The notes under the pieces: model-generated
The model's database searches: none
The model's input: only the letters and a program-made list of their open reading frames with translations
Told to the model about the DNA's origin: nothing
Program-made: the position numbers and the translations under genes
DNA from: Clostridia bacterium
GTDB lineage: Bacteria > Bacillota > Clostridia > UBA1381
Length of the DNA: 46,277 nucleotides
Direction: 5' to 3'
Assembly: GCA_017404065.1 (NCBI GenBank)
Contig: JAFRDB010000070.1
Coordinates: forward strand, 1 to 46,277
Part shown: in pieces, positions 26,308 to 35,915 of the stretch
Layout of the letters: each line of letters begins with the position of its first letter
Position numbering within the stretch: the first letter of the stretch is position 1

Positions 26308-27190
26308 ATGAAAAAACTTATTTCTACAATATCGGCGACAGCGATGGTTCTCATCGCTGCCGCTCCATTAGCGAACGTTGCATATGCCAACAGCTCAGTA
26401 AACGATTCCGCGTATGTTTTCACTGTCGCAAACAATGCGTCAAGCAACACTTTCAGATATAGGTTTGTGATGCTTGATACCGACAGTGAAAGCGAAGCTT
26501 CACGGTTTTTTGTGATAGCATCAGCTAACTACGGAGCGGGTCCTATACATAAAGCGGGCGATAACAGCTTCTCATGGGATCCGACAGACGCGGATACGCT
26601 TTCGGGCTATCTTAATCAGACTTGGTTCAATCTTGACGGGAACGCGGCAACAACCACGGTGCTGCCTACCGGAACTGGCTCAAGCGCGGCTATATATACT
26701 TTAATACCGGAGGTCAAGAGCTACATAGACCAAAACCATGAGTGGGCAATGCCGGGCTATGACGGATTGACGGCCGTTGAGAAGACAACGATGACTTGCC
26801 CCATCACTGTATTATCCAGAGATGAGCATGAGACACACAAGGAAAAGATAGGTTTTGTTGGTGATACTGCTGCAAATCATTCAAATCAGAATTGGCTATT
26901 AAGATCACCGCAGAAGACTGATCTTTCAGCAGGATTATACATATCCAAGGACACAGGCAACCGCGGTTCGGCAAGCATAACGGGAACTTACCGTTTCCGT
27001 CCGTGCTTCTGGCTTGGCGTAGATTTCTTCAAGAATGTAAAGCTTGATCTGGCTAATACGGGTGAGGAGGTAATAGAGACTCTGAAGGAGAACTACACCC
27101 GTGATGAGCTGGAAGCCGCAGGGTATACGGAGGATGAGCTCAATTCCATATATGTAACTGTGGATGATGATCTGTATATGCCGGTATCCG
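26308..27190 (+). repeat. Long inverted repeat, arm 2
   Basis: This is the counterpart of 15340-16226 in inverted orientation. The similarity runs through the signal peptide and first domain and fades at about residue 290, where the proteins diverge into an Ig domain here and a TIM barrel there. Confidence 0.8.
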
Positions 27191-28869
27191 CCGGCGGCAC
27201 AGCAAAGCCCGGATATGCTCTTACAGCGGAGCATGACACACCGGAGGCGGGCGTTGAAGCAACATATCAGTGGCAGCAGGCCGACTCCGAAAACGGCACA
27301 TATACCAATATTTCAGGCGCGACCGATGCGGTATTCACGCTCAGAAACGCACAGGCAGGAAAATATGTCAGAGCACAGCTCAGGCTTACAACGGATAACG
27401 GCGCTGTCATAGGCCCTGCAACGGTAAGTAATGCGATTTTTGTCGGAGATGCCCTTATGCCGGGTGCAGCGGACAACACCAACGGCGGACAGGAAGCAAT
27501 AAATCTGACTTACTTGCTTACCGTAGCGGCAGATGATTCGGGTATGGGCGAAACAGTGAGAAGCTATTTTCTGCTTGATGATTCCGGCGAGGGTGACGCA
27601 AAGTTCCTGTTGATAGAGGCTGCAGCTGTTGCGAGGCTCGAAAATAATGCCACACAGGGTATGCTTTATACAGACGAGACACAAAACAATAAGTTTGATC
27701 CCGATTTGGAGGGCAATCTTGCGTATTGGCTGAAGCACACCTATGCGGAGGGTGATGCAACGGCAAGTGAGCCCGTGTCGAAAATATTAAACCAAAACAG
27801 TCTTGTGCCGGCATTTATACCATATCTCGATAAGGAGCATGAATGGCTTACAGAGGGCTGCCCTGCTTCATTGACATGTCCCGATGACTATGTAGTAAAA
27901 GCGCCGGCGGCGATCCTCTCCAAGGCGGAGCTTTTAGAGTATCGCGACAGGTTCGGCTGGGCAGAGGGACTTGACTGGGAAAGCGGCACAGCAGATTTTG
28001 AAATGCTGAGGACTCCGCGTGAGAACAATGTCAAGGTAAGGCTGATTTGGAGAACTAACGATAATAATGGCGCTGCGGTCGGCGGCGGTATCATAGCAAA
28101 TTCGGTCGATTCAGGTACGGGCGCAATGATAAGACCTGTATTTTGGCTGTCTGAGGATGTATTCAGGAATGTAAAGCTTGATGTTAAAACTATGGGCGAC
28201 GGAGTAAAAGAAATGCTTCTTGACACATATTCAAAGAGCGAGCTGAAACCTCTGTACAGCGAATCGGAGCTTGCTGTGATCGGTTATGAGAGCGTGAGCG
28301 TTTCCGATGTGTCCATACAGGGCATACCGGCTGTGGGTGATACACTCAGTGTCGACTACAAATATTCAAACTCCAACGCTGAGGCGCCGGAGAGTGTTAA
28401 TATAGAATGGCTCTTCTCCGACACTGAAAACGGTCAATACAGTATTATTCCGGATGCGGAGGGTAAGACATACACGGTCGGTGATGAATACATTAACAAA
28501 TATATTACTGTAAAGGTAACACCTCTTGACACTCACGGAAATGAGGGAGATCCTGTAGTATTCAGCGGCGCCAGGCTGATCATGCCTACGAATGAGGTTG
28601 TGGTAAAGAGCGCAGAGCTTGTTAAGGGCGATGGCAGCTCTGTCGGTAAATTCATAATTAAAAACAATACGGCAGATAACAGGAAGGTACAGCTTATTAT
28701 TGCCGCTTACAACAATGAGCAGAATGTGATGGATGCGATCAATATACAGGAGACAACCATTGCGCCGGGAGAGGCAGAGTATTCTGTATCACTTGAAGGA
28801 TACGGCGATGATGATACAGTAAAAACATTTGTTTGGAACAATCTCTCAGAGATGATTCCTTTATATTGA
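26308..28869 (+). CDS. Secreted protein, DUF6273-like and Ig domains
   Basis: The 853-residue protein has a signal peptide (about 1-27), DUF6273-like domain 1 (about 30-275), Ig-like domain 1 (about 295-378), DUF6273-like domain 2 (about 398-655), Ig-like domain 2 (about 665-755; IEWLFSDTENGQYSIIPDAEGKTY) and a C-terminal beta domain (about 761-853) ending in FVWNNLSEMIPLY. Its N-terminal domain is nearly identical to that of the 1294-residue protein, and domain order resembles the 752-residue protein. No enzyme motif was found. It is probably an extracellular adhesin or glycan-binding protein. GGAG precedes the ATG at suitable spacing. Confidence 0.8.
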   Translation: MKKLISTISATAMVLIAAAPLANVAYANSSVNDSAYVFTVANNASSNTFRYRFVMLDTDSESEASRFFVIASANYGAGPIHKAGDNSFSWDPTDADTLSGYLNQTWFNLDGNAATTTVLPTGTGSSAAIYTLIPEVKSYIDQNHEWAMPGYDGLTAVEKTTMTCPITVLSRDEHETHKEKIGFVGDTAANHSNQNWLLRSPQKTDLSAGLYISKDTGNRGSASITGTYRFRPCFWLGVDFFKNVKLDLANTGEEVIETLKENYTRDELEAAGYTEDELNSIYVTVDDDLYMPVSAGGTAKPGYALTAEHDTPEAGVEATYQWQQADSENGTYTNISGATDAVFTLRNAQAGKYVRAQLRLTTDNGAVIGPATVSNAIFVGDALMPGAADNTNGGQEAINLTYLLTVAADDSGMGETVRSYFLLDDSGEGDAKFLLIEAAAVARLENNATQGMLYTDETQNNKFDPDLEGNLAYWLKHTYAEGDATASEPVSKILNQNSLVPAFIPYLDKEHEWLTEGCPASLTCPDDYVVKAPAAILSKAELLEYRDRFGWAEGLDWESGTADFEMLRTPRENNVKVRLIWRTNDNNGAAVGGGIIANSVDSGTGAMIRPVFWLSEDVFRNVKLDVKTMGDGVKEMLLDTYSKSELKPLYSESELAVIGYESVSVSDVSIQGIPAVGDTLSVDYKYSNSNAEAPESVNIEWLFSDTENGQYSIIPDAEGKTYTVGDEYINKYITVKVTPLDTHGNEGDPVVFSGARLIMPTNEVVVKSAELVKGDGSSVGKFIIKNNTADNRKVQLIIAAYNNEQNVMDAINIQETTIAPGEAEYSVSLEGYGDDDTVKTFVWNNLSEMIPLY

Positions 28870-28881
28870 TACGGACAGTGT

Positions 28882-28903
28882 GGCTGCGGCATATGCCGCA
28901 GCC
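28882..28903. repeat. Perfect 22-bp palindrome
   Basis: GGCTGCGGCAT and its exact reverse complement abut with no spacer, 12 nt after the upstream stop codon. There is no T-tract after it, so it is not a standard terminator. It may stabilise the 3' end of the upstream message or bind a dimeric protein. Confidence 0.6.
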
Positions 28904-28926
28904 GCATTAAAACAGGGGGAATGAGC

Positions 28927-31647
28927 ATGAGCAGCTTGGAGTGTTTGTTCGATCCGAATGATAAGTACAGACCTATGCCATTTTGGTCATGGAACGACAG
29001 ACTTGATACGTCGGAAACTGCAAGACAGATAGATATAATGCATAATGCCGGGCTTGGCGGTTATTTTATGCATGCACGCGGCGGACTTCTTACCGAGTAT
29101 TTGGGTGAGGAATGGTTTGAAAATATTAAGGTCGGCATATCTGAGGGTAAAATAAGAGGTATGCTGCCATGGGCATATGATGAAAACGGATGGCCGAGCG
29201 GATTCGGTGACGGCAAGGTCAACGGACTTGGAGAGCGTTATTGGAGCAAGTATCTCAGATACGAGATAAGCGAAAGGACAACACCGCGTACCATAACACA
29301 TACGGGAGGGTATCATTTCTATTACGATGTAAACGAGTTTTATACCGATAATCTCGACGCAGTTGTGGTAAAAGAGTTTATAAAAGCAGCTTACGAACCC
29401 TATACAGAAAAGAACCTTGATGGGCTTTGCGGATTTTTTACCGATGAACCGCAGCTGTCAAGGAACGGAATACCGTGGAGCAATCTTATCCCGGGTGAAT
29501 ATGAGAAGGAATACGGTGAGGAGCTTCTTCCAAAGCTCCCGGATCTGTTTTTTGAAACGGACGGGTGCAGGCAGACGCGCATTAGGTTTTGGCGGATGGT
29601 GACAAAGCTCTTCGCGCAATCGTATTTCAAACAGATATATGACTATCTCGACAGACATGGAATGAAGCTTACGGGGCATGTTCTGCTTGAGGACGATCTG
29701 TTGTCACAGCTGACAACAAACGGTGCGGTCATGCCGCTGTACGAGTATTTTCACATACCCGGCATCGATGCGTTGTTCAGAGAACCGGTATCGAAGCTGG
29801 CGGTGCTCCAGGTCGCGTCTGTAGCGCATCAACTCGGCAAGAAGCAGGTGCTATCCGAAAGCTTTGGCGCGGGCGGAGACAGTATAACCTTTGATGATAT
29901 GCGGCATCTTTACGAATTCCAAATGGTTCGTGGAGTTAATCTTTTATGCCCGCATCTTGAGGGGTATTCGCTGCGCGGAATGAGGAAGTTTGACAGACCG
30001 CCGGCAATGTATTATCAGCAGCCGTGGTGGAGTAAGTACCATATTTTTAATGACATGGCTGCTTGTCTTGGTATGCTGATGTCTGAAGGACGGACAAATT
30101 TTCGTACACTGCTCATACATCCGCAGACCACTGCGTGGGCTTTGTATAATACTAAAAATGATGAAGATATTAAAGCGCTTAATGACAGATTCAATGAAGC
30201 CATTGACAGTCTTGAGCGCAAGCATATTCTGTTTGATCTTGGAGACGAGCTGATAATGGAAAAATATGCGTCTGTAAAGGACGGCAGACTTATTATAGGC
30301 AAGGCAGAATATGACCGTGTCATAATACTTCCGAATACGGAGCTTTTAGAAACAACAAAAGGTATTCTTGCCGGATTTACAGAGGCGGGAGGACAAATCG
30401 TTTCGTGTCAAGCGGTTGAGTCCTCAGATGTTATAGATAATGAACAGATAACATATACAAAAAGAGAATTTGATGGTTTTTCCGCGCACTACTTTGTTAA
30501 CAGCACGGAAGTGAGGCAGAACGCCGAAATAAAGCTCTTGGGACAGCGGATGGATTTTGGCGAAAAAAAGCTTGTACCGTTTGACGGCGGATATGAGTTT
30601 GCTCCGCATGAGAGCATAGTTATAATAGATAATCACAGCCGATCCGTATGCTCGGAGCGTGAAACTGAGAAAAAAAAGAGACTTATCCCGGAAGGCGCAT
30701 GGGAGATAGAGGACATCAGTCCCAATGCGCTTTTGATAGATAAGTGTGACTATTATATAGATAACAAGCTTTACGGCGAGAATCAATATGTTCTCGACGC
30801 GGAGGTGACCGCGCTGGAAATGAAAAAGCCGGTTACGATAGATGTCCGGTTCAGATTTGATATAACAAATGTTCCGGAAAGGATATTCCTTGTTACGGAG
30901 AATTACAATGCACGGATATATGTCAACGGCAGGCTCTTGGAGAATAAGCCCTGCGGTTGGTTCACCGATCCGTCCATGAAAAAGATCGACATAGGCGGCT
31001 ATGTAAAAAAAGGCGAAAACGTTGTCAGATTAGAAATGCTTTTCGCCCAAAGCAAAGAAACATATGATAGTATCGAAAAATCCAAAAAATTTGAAAGTGA
31101 AAAAAATAAGCTCAGTCTTGATACCGAGCTTTCAGCGATCTGCATAACGGGGGATTTTGAGGTATCTACAGAGAAGGATAAATTTACTGTTCTTGCCGGT
31201 AATGCCGTAAGATACACAGGTGATTTCAGCATAGCAGGACAAAGAAAGCAAACTGAGCTAAAGGAGCTGCAAATGAACGGCTATCCGTTTTTTGCCGGAC
31301 AGATAACAGTTAAAAAGGTAGTAGATATTGAGGATATCAACCGTGAGTTTGCTATCGCGCCGAGCGGCTTCAACGCTGCGGATGTATATATCAACGGAGA
31401 ATTTGTGAGGACACTGTTGTGGAGTCCGTTCACAGCAGATATAAGCAAATATTTAAGAAAAGGGAAGAATGAGATCAGGATGACGCTGTACAATAATCTC
31501 AGAAATCTTATGGGACCGCACCATCTTGAGGAGGGTGAGTGCCGGCGCGTAAGGCCGGGCTGTTATTTCAAAAAGAAGTGGCTGTTCCATTGTGATGATA
31601 TAGTATGGAATGATGATTATTGCTTTATCCGAACATCGTTATGGTAA
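28927..31647 (+). CDS. Cytoplasmic GH106-like glycosidase (putative alpha-L-rhamnosidase)
   Basis: The 906-residue protein lacks a signal peptide. Its N-terminal TIM-barrel region opens with PMPFWSWNDRL, GGYFMHARGGLLTEYLG and WAYDENGWPSG. This pattern is typical of the large GH106-like/GH2-sugar-binding family often annotated as alpha-L-rhamnosidase. Candidate acidic residues sit in GFFTDEPQLS and VLSESFGAGG. The C-terminal half has jelly-roll sugar-binding domains (RFDITNVPERIFLVTENYNARIYVNG and a second copy near FNAADVYINGEFVRTLLW). The start was chosen at 28927, 6 nt after AGGGGGA. It would remove a deoxyhexose or similar unit from imported oligosaccharides, feeding the isomerase operon. 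Substrate assignment is an inference. Confidence 0.7.
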   Translation: MSSLECLFDPNDKYRPMPFWSWNDRLDTSETARQIDIMHNAGLGGYFMHARGGLLTEYLGEEWFENIKVGISEGKIRGMLPWAYDENGWPSGFGDGKVNGLGERYWSKYLRYEISERTTPRTITHTGGYHFYYDVNEFYTDNLDAVVVKEFIKAAYEPYTEKNLDGLCGFFTDEPQLSRNGIPWSNLIPGEYEKEYGEELLPKLPDLFFETDGCRQTRIRFWRMVTKLFAQSYFKQIYDYLDRHGMKLTGHVLLEDDLLSQLTTNGAVMPLYEYFHIPGIDALFREPVSKLAVLQVASVAHQLGKKQVLSESFGAGGDSITFDDMRHLYEFQMVRGVNLLCPHLEGYSLRGMRKFDRPPAMYYQQPWWSKYHIFNDMAACLGMLMSEGRTNFRTLLIHPQTTAWALYNTKNDEDIKALNDRFNEAIDSLERKHILFDLGDELIMEKYASVKDGRLIIGKAEYDRVIILPNTELLETTKGILAGFTEAGGQIVSCQAVESSDVIDNEQITYTKREFDGFSAHYFVNSTEVRQNAEIKLLGQRMDFGEKKLVPFDGGYEFAPHESIVIIDNHSRSVCSERETEKKKRLIPEGAWEIEDISPNALLIDKCDYYIDNKLYGENQYVLDAEVTALEMKKPVTIDVRFRFDITNVPERIFLVTENYNARIYVNGRLLENKPCGWFTDPSMKKIDIGGYVKKGENVVRLEMLFAQSKETYDSIEKSKKFESEKNKLSLDTELSAICITGDFEVSTEKDKFTVLAGNAVRYTGDFSIAGQRKQTELKELQMNGYPFFAGQITVKKVVDIEDINREFAIAPSGFNAADVYINGEFVRTLLWSPFTADISKYLRKGKNEIRMTLYNNLRNLMGPHHLEEGECRRVRPGCYFKKKWLFHCDDIVWNDDYCFIRTSLW

Positions 31648-31658
31648 GGGAGATGCGT

Positions 31659-33305
31659 ATGAAAAGAATATTTAGTGTTTGCGCGGTAATTCTTGTGCTT
31701 TTCGGTTTAGCGGGTGCGGCTCACGCCGGACAGATTGAGGTAGCGAAGGATAATCTTGTGGATAAATATACGGTTTCGGGGACGGTTGATGAGGCCGCGC
31801 TGACCGGCAAGGTATCTGTTCTGGCAGTGTCGGACGATAACTACATAGTCCATGCCGCAAATGTTGCGACGGATATAAAGGGCTCGTTCAGTTACTTTTT
31901 TATGATGCCGTCAGACGCGCCTTCGGGCAGATATATCGTTAAGGTGTCGGCATATGGAAGAACAGTGCCTTTGTCTGCTGTTCTTGATGAGTTTTACGTG
32001 TCAGAGACAAGAAAGAACGAGATACTTACCTATATAAATACAACTGTGTCCTCAGCAGATGAGCTCAGAGCTTATCTGAGCGGGAGCATAATGCGAGAGC
32101 TTGGACTTGACGCGCCGCGCGCAATACATCTTTCGGAGTCGTCCCTAAATAAGATATACAATGAGATCTACAATAAAAAACCATATTCCTCAGTGTCGGA
32201 TATAAGGCAAGTGTATTATAAAGTGGCAGGTATATGCGCCCTGAACGAAGCAACAAGCTCCAACGCGGCGGATATATGGGGGCAGTATGGCATGTATTTT
32301 GATATCAGCAGTTCTGTAACTGCGAAGCTGTACAGCGGCTATACCGAGCCGGAGAGACTTCTTGCCGTGAGCCGGATAGGAAGCGGCGAAATAAACAACG
32401 AGTCAGATATTATAAAGGCTCTCGACGCGTCCGTATTCTTGTACGAGCTCTCAAAAACCAAGAGCTACAGTGGCGTTAACACTCTGTTTGACAAATACCG
32501 CGCTGCGGTTACTTTTGATCTTTCGAAATTTGACAGCCTTAACGGACTTCTTCGAGGCAATGCTCTGTATGGCAGGTCGTTTGCCGATATGCCTGCTTTA
32601 AAAGCGGCTATAGATGCAATAAACCAAAACGGTTCATCAGACGGCTCGTCCTCTGGCGGCGGCTCATCAGGCGGAGGCGGCTCATCGAGCGGCGGCTCAT
32701 ACGGGCTGCCTGTATCGGGCAGTACCTCGATAAGCGTACCTGTAGAGATGGCGCAGAAATCTGCTGACACAACACGTTTCAGCGATGTGACGCGCAGCTT
32801 TTGGGCTTGTGAGGCTATAGAGCGGCTTTCTCTTGCCGGTATTACAGACGGCTATCCGGACGGGCGCTTTTTACCCGATAATAATATCACAAGAGAGGAA
32901 TTTGTTTCACTCATTGTAAGGTATCTTGGGCTTGATAGTGGCGGCAAGATATGCAGCTTTGACGATGTTCCCAAAAGCAGATGGTCATACGATGCGGTTG
33001 CTGCAGCATATGACAGCGGCATTATTAAAGGCATTTCGGAGAATTTGTTCGGGGCTGAACAGTTGCTTTCAAGACAGGATATGGCGGTAATAGTCGCAAG
33101 AGCTGCCGGTGTAAAGTACAATGATATGAGTACGGACGATTTTGCCGATAACGGAAATATCTCGGATTATGCCATAGACAGCGTGAGAGCTCTTAAGGCA
33201 ATGGGTATTATAAGCGGTTTTGATGATAATACATTCAGACCACATGGGTATGCAACGCGGGCTGAGGCTGTGATGATGATCAGCCGATTGAACAAAGGAG
33301 AATAG
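31659..33305 (+). CDS. SLH-domain surface protein with Ser/Gly linker
   Basis: This 548-residue exported protein has a signal peptide (about 1-22, ending AHA), a beta-sandwich domain (about 25-110) also seen in two small secreted proteins downstream, a helical middle region, a Ser/Gly-rich linker (about 325-350), and three C-terminal SLH repeats (about 375-548; FSDVTRSFWACEAIERLSLAGITDGY is the first). SLH repeats bind pyruvylated secondary cell-wall polymer, so this protein is anchored to the wall. It begins 11 nt after the GH106-like gene and ends 3 nt before the next SLH protein. It likely forms part of the S-layer-linked glycan-handling surface. Confidence 0.88.
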   Translation: MKRIFSVCAVILVLFGLAGAAHAGQIEVAKDNLVDKYTVSGTVDEAALTGKVSVLAVSDDNYIVHAANVATDIKGSFSYFFMMPSDAPSGRYIVKVSAYGRTVPLSAVLDEFYVSETRKNEILTYINTTVSSADELRAYLSGSIMRELGLDAPRAIHLSESSLNKIYNEIYNKKPYSSVSDIRQVYYKVAGICALNEATSSNAADIWGQYGMYFDISSSVTAKLYSGYTEPERLLAVSRIGSGEINNESDIIKALDASVFLYELSKTKSYSGVNTLFDKYRAAVTFDLSKFDSLNGLLRGNALYGRSFADMPALKAAIDAINQNGSSDGSSSGGGSSGGGGSSSGGSYGLPVSGSTSISVPVEMAQKSADTTRFSDVTRSFWACEAIERLSLAGITDGYPDGRFLPDNNITREEFVSLIVRYLGLDSGGKICSFDDVPKSRWSYDAVAAAYDSGIIKGISENLFGAEQLLSRQDMAVIVARAAGVKYNDMSTDDFADNGNISDYAIDSVRALKAMGIISGFDDNTFRPHGYATRAEAVMMISRLNKGE

Positions 33306-33308
33306 AAA

Positions 33309-35873
33309 ATGAAAAGAGTATTGTTGTTCCTTATCTCTCTGTCATTTATTATTCAAACGGTAAATGTCAGCGCAAAAAGCACCACTGAAACAGTTACCGA
33401 TGTCAATGACCGTTTTGAGATACTTAAAAGAATAGATGTAGTGGATTGGAGCACGGACGGAGCGGTCACAAGAGGTGAATTTGCTAAAATCACGGTGGGA
33501 CTTGCAAACGGGTTTAATGCCGAGGATTATGCTAAGTATGATTCGCCATTCTATGATGTTAATGAAAACACAAGATACAGAAATGAGATAATCGGCGCAT
33601 ATTCACTTGGGATAATATCCGGCGGCGGAGAGTTCAGACCAAATGATGTGATAACTTATAATGAAGTTGTAAAGATGCTGATGTCTCTGATGGGATATGA
33701 TACCTATGCTTCGTACAGGGGCGGATATCCTTCGGGATATTTATCGGTTGCAAATGAGCTGGGGATTAAAAAAATCGGCAGCGGCGTAGTTACGCGCGCG
33801 GGCTGCGCGGCTGTGCTGTTGGATGCTCTTGACGCAGCCGTGTCCGAAATATCCTCGTTCGAAGGTAATTTGCCGCAATATTCACGAGGCGACACCTTGT
33901 TATATAAAGCAAGAGAAATGTATAAGACGGAGGGCGTTGTTGAGGATAATGGTATAACGTCTATTAATGCGGCGACTACTGTCGGTAAGAATAGTATAGT
34001 GATCGGCGGCACGACATATCTTAACGGGTATAAAAATTCTCAGCCGTTGCTTGGTCATAACGTTTATGCGTATATGAAGGAGAATAAAGGCGATTCCGAT
34101 ACTCTCATATATGCATATGACCACCTGAACGAGGTGGTTACTGTCAGTGATGAAGAGTTTGATGATTTTGAAGAGGGCAGGATATATTATTATAAAGAGA
34201 ATTCATCAAACCGCAAACACGTTAATTTCCGTGGCAGTGTCCCGGTGATCTATAACGGTCGTGTTCTGACAGAGTATAGCATTAAGGATTTTGATATTGA
34301 AAATGGAACTATTTCGTTTATAGATAACGACCATGATACACAGTATGATGTTATAATAATAACCGATTATTCCGATTATTTCGTTCTGTCCGCATCGAAT
34401 GATATGTATGTTGTGACTGACAGGAATAACAATCGCCGCACCATAAAACTTGATGACAGCGTCAGCGATATAACCATCCAAAACAAAAACGGAGTAAATT
34501 TGAGCTATGCTGACATAACCGAAAATATCGTATTATCGGTGGCGGCGAGTAAGGATGGGAAATATGCACAGTGCATTCTCTCCACCGATTCGGTCAGCGG
34601 ATATGTTGATATGGTTTCAACAGATAAATATGCACAGATAAACGGCGTAGAATACAAGATTTCAGACTCAATGGACAGCGAGAGCATAGACAAGATAAAG
34701 GCGGGTGAGGAAGGCACATTTTATATCAGTGCGTTCGGAAAAATAGCCGGGTATCTGTCATCTGTGCGTGTGAGCGAATTCGCTTATCTGGTATCTTCTT
34801 ATGTTGATGATATACCCGACGGAAAAGCGTTTTTCAAGCTGTTCTTATCAAACGGTACCTTTGTTAAGCTTAATACGGCAAAAAAATACTATGTGGACGG
34901 AGTAAGATACGATGATCAGACTCTGCCTCCTGTTCTGATGAATCAGCAGCTTGTTCGGTACAAAACAAACGCAAATATGGAGATAACGGATTTTGACACT
35001 GCCCATAGGACGGGCAAGAGTGAGTTTGATACCCTTGCGGATTTCGGAGCGATGGAGGATCGGACATATTGGAGCAGAGGTGTATGTATGGGCGGTATAG
35101 TTGTTCCGGACAGCATACTAATTTTCTCAGTACCCGATGCCGATGATAATATTAAGAATGAAGGTGAATTTGAAGTAATGACGCGTTCTCAGCTCACTGC
35201 CGGCAAAAAGACTATGCAGTTCTTTAACGCAAAGGCGGACTCGTATGTTCCGGCGGTTATGGTACTCCAGAATTCAGGCGCGCCAAAGATAAGTGCATCT
35301 GCTGATCTGGGACTTGTAGCAAAGCTTGAACGGGCGCTAAATGATGAAGGAGATGTCGTAGATCGTGTACACCTCCTCAATTCCGTGGGAGAGCAGGATC
35401 TGTTTTTCAAAACCGATGGCATAGTATCGTTGAGAGGTATTTCAGAGGGTGATGTCATAGCCTATGAGACAAATTCAAAACATCAGATAACAGCTGCAAA
35501 TATCATTATTGATTACGATAAGGATAATGCTAAGGACAGTATCCTGAGATCCGATACGGATGTTCCCGGTCTCACACTGCCGTCAAGGTCGTATGACGCG
35601 AATTTCAGAGTGAGATACGGCTACGCGTATGCAAAGGAGGGCAATGTTCTGACCATATCCGATGAGCTTAAGGATAATTTGGATAAGGCTTCCACAGAGT
35701 CGCTTACGATTTCGACTTCAATGGTATACAAGGTAGAGTCGGGTAAGAAGGTAACCGCAAAGCTTATAAATCACAACGAAATAAAGGACTACATACATTT
35801 CGGAAAAGACGTGCAGATGGCGATTGCCTTTTTCCAGAGCACCGCGCCGAAAATGATAGTGGTCTTTGAATAA
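33309..35873 (+). CDS. SLH-domain surface protein, beta-rich
   Basis: The 854-residue protein has a signal peptide (about 1-22). Degenerate SLH repeats follow at about 30-175 (AVTRGEFAKITVGLANG, FYDVNENTRYRNEIIGAYSLGIISGGGEFRPNDVITYNEVVKMLM, YPSGYLSVANELGI). The rest is beta-rich with no enzyme motif. This architecture is common for S-layer or S-layer-associated proteins of Clostridia. AAAGGAG overlaps the upstream stop, so translation is coupled to the first SLH gene. It may be a structural scaffold for the enzymes of this locus. Confidence 0.82.
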   Translation: MKRVLLFLISLSFIIQTVNVSAKSTTETVTDVNDRFEILKRIDVVDWSTDGAVTRGEFAKITVGLANGFNAEDYAKYDSPFYDVNENTRYRNEIIGAYSLGIISGGGEFRPNDVITYNEVVKMLMSLMGYDTYASYRGGYPSGYLSVANELGIKKIGSGVVTRAGCAAVLLDALDAAVSEISSFEGNLPQYSRGDTLLYKAREMYKTEGVVEDNGITSINAATTVGKNSIVIGGTTYLNGYKNSQPLLGHNVYAYMKENKGDSDTLIYAYDHLNEVVTVSDEEFDDFEEGRIYYYKENSSNRKHVNFRGSVPVIYNGRVLTEYSIKDFDIENGTISFIDNDHDTQYDVIIITDYSDYFVLSASNDMYVVTDRNNNRRTIKLDDSVSDITIQNKNGVNLSYADITENIVLSVAASKDGKYAQCILSTDSVSGYVDMVSTDKYAQINGVEYKISDSMDSESIDKIKAGEEGTFYISAFGKIAGYLSSVRVSEFAYLVSSYVDDIPDGKAFFKLFLSNGTFVKLNTAKKYYVDGVRYDDQTLPPVLMNQQLVRYKTNANMEITDFDTAHRTGKSEFDTLADFGAMEDRTYWSRGVCMGGIVVPDSILIFSVPDADDNIKNEGEFEVMTRSQLTAGKKTMQFFNAKADSYVPAVMVLQNSGAPKISASADLGLVAKLERALNDEGDVVDRVHLLNSVGEQDLFFKTDGIVSLRGISEGDVIAYETNSKHQITAANIIIDYDKDNAKDSILRSDTDVPGLTLPSRSYDANFRVRYGYAYAKEGNVLTISDELKDNLDKASTESLTISTSMVYKVESGKKVTAKLINHNEIKDYIHFGKDVQMAIAFFQSTAPKMIVVFE

Positions 35874-35915
35874 TATCAAACAGTATTTAACGTAAAGAGA
35901 GGCGGCGTTCGGATA

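Noticed and set aside
23566-28869. Diversity-generating retroelement with DUF6273-like targets
   Set aside because: The domains recall lectin-like folds used as variable proteins, but no reverse transcriptase, template repeat or variable repeat was found in the window.
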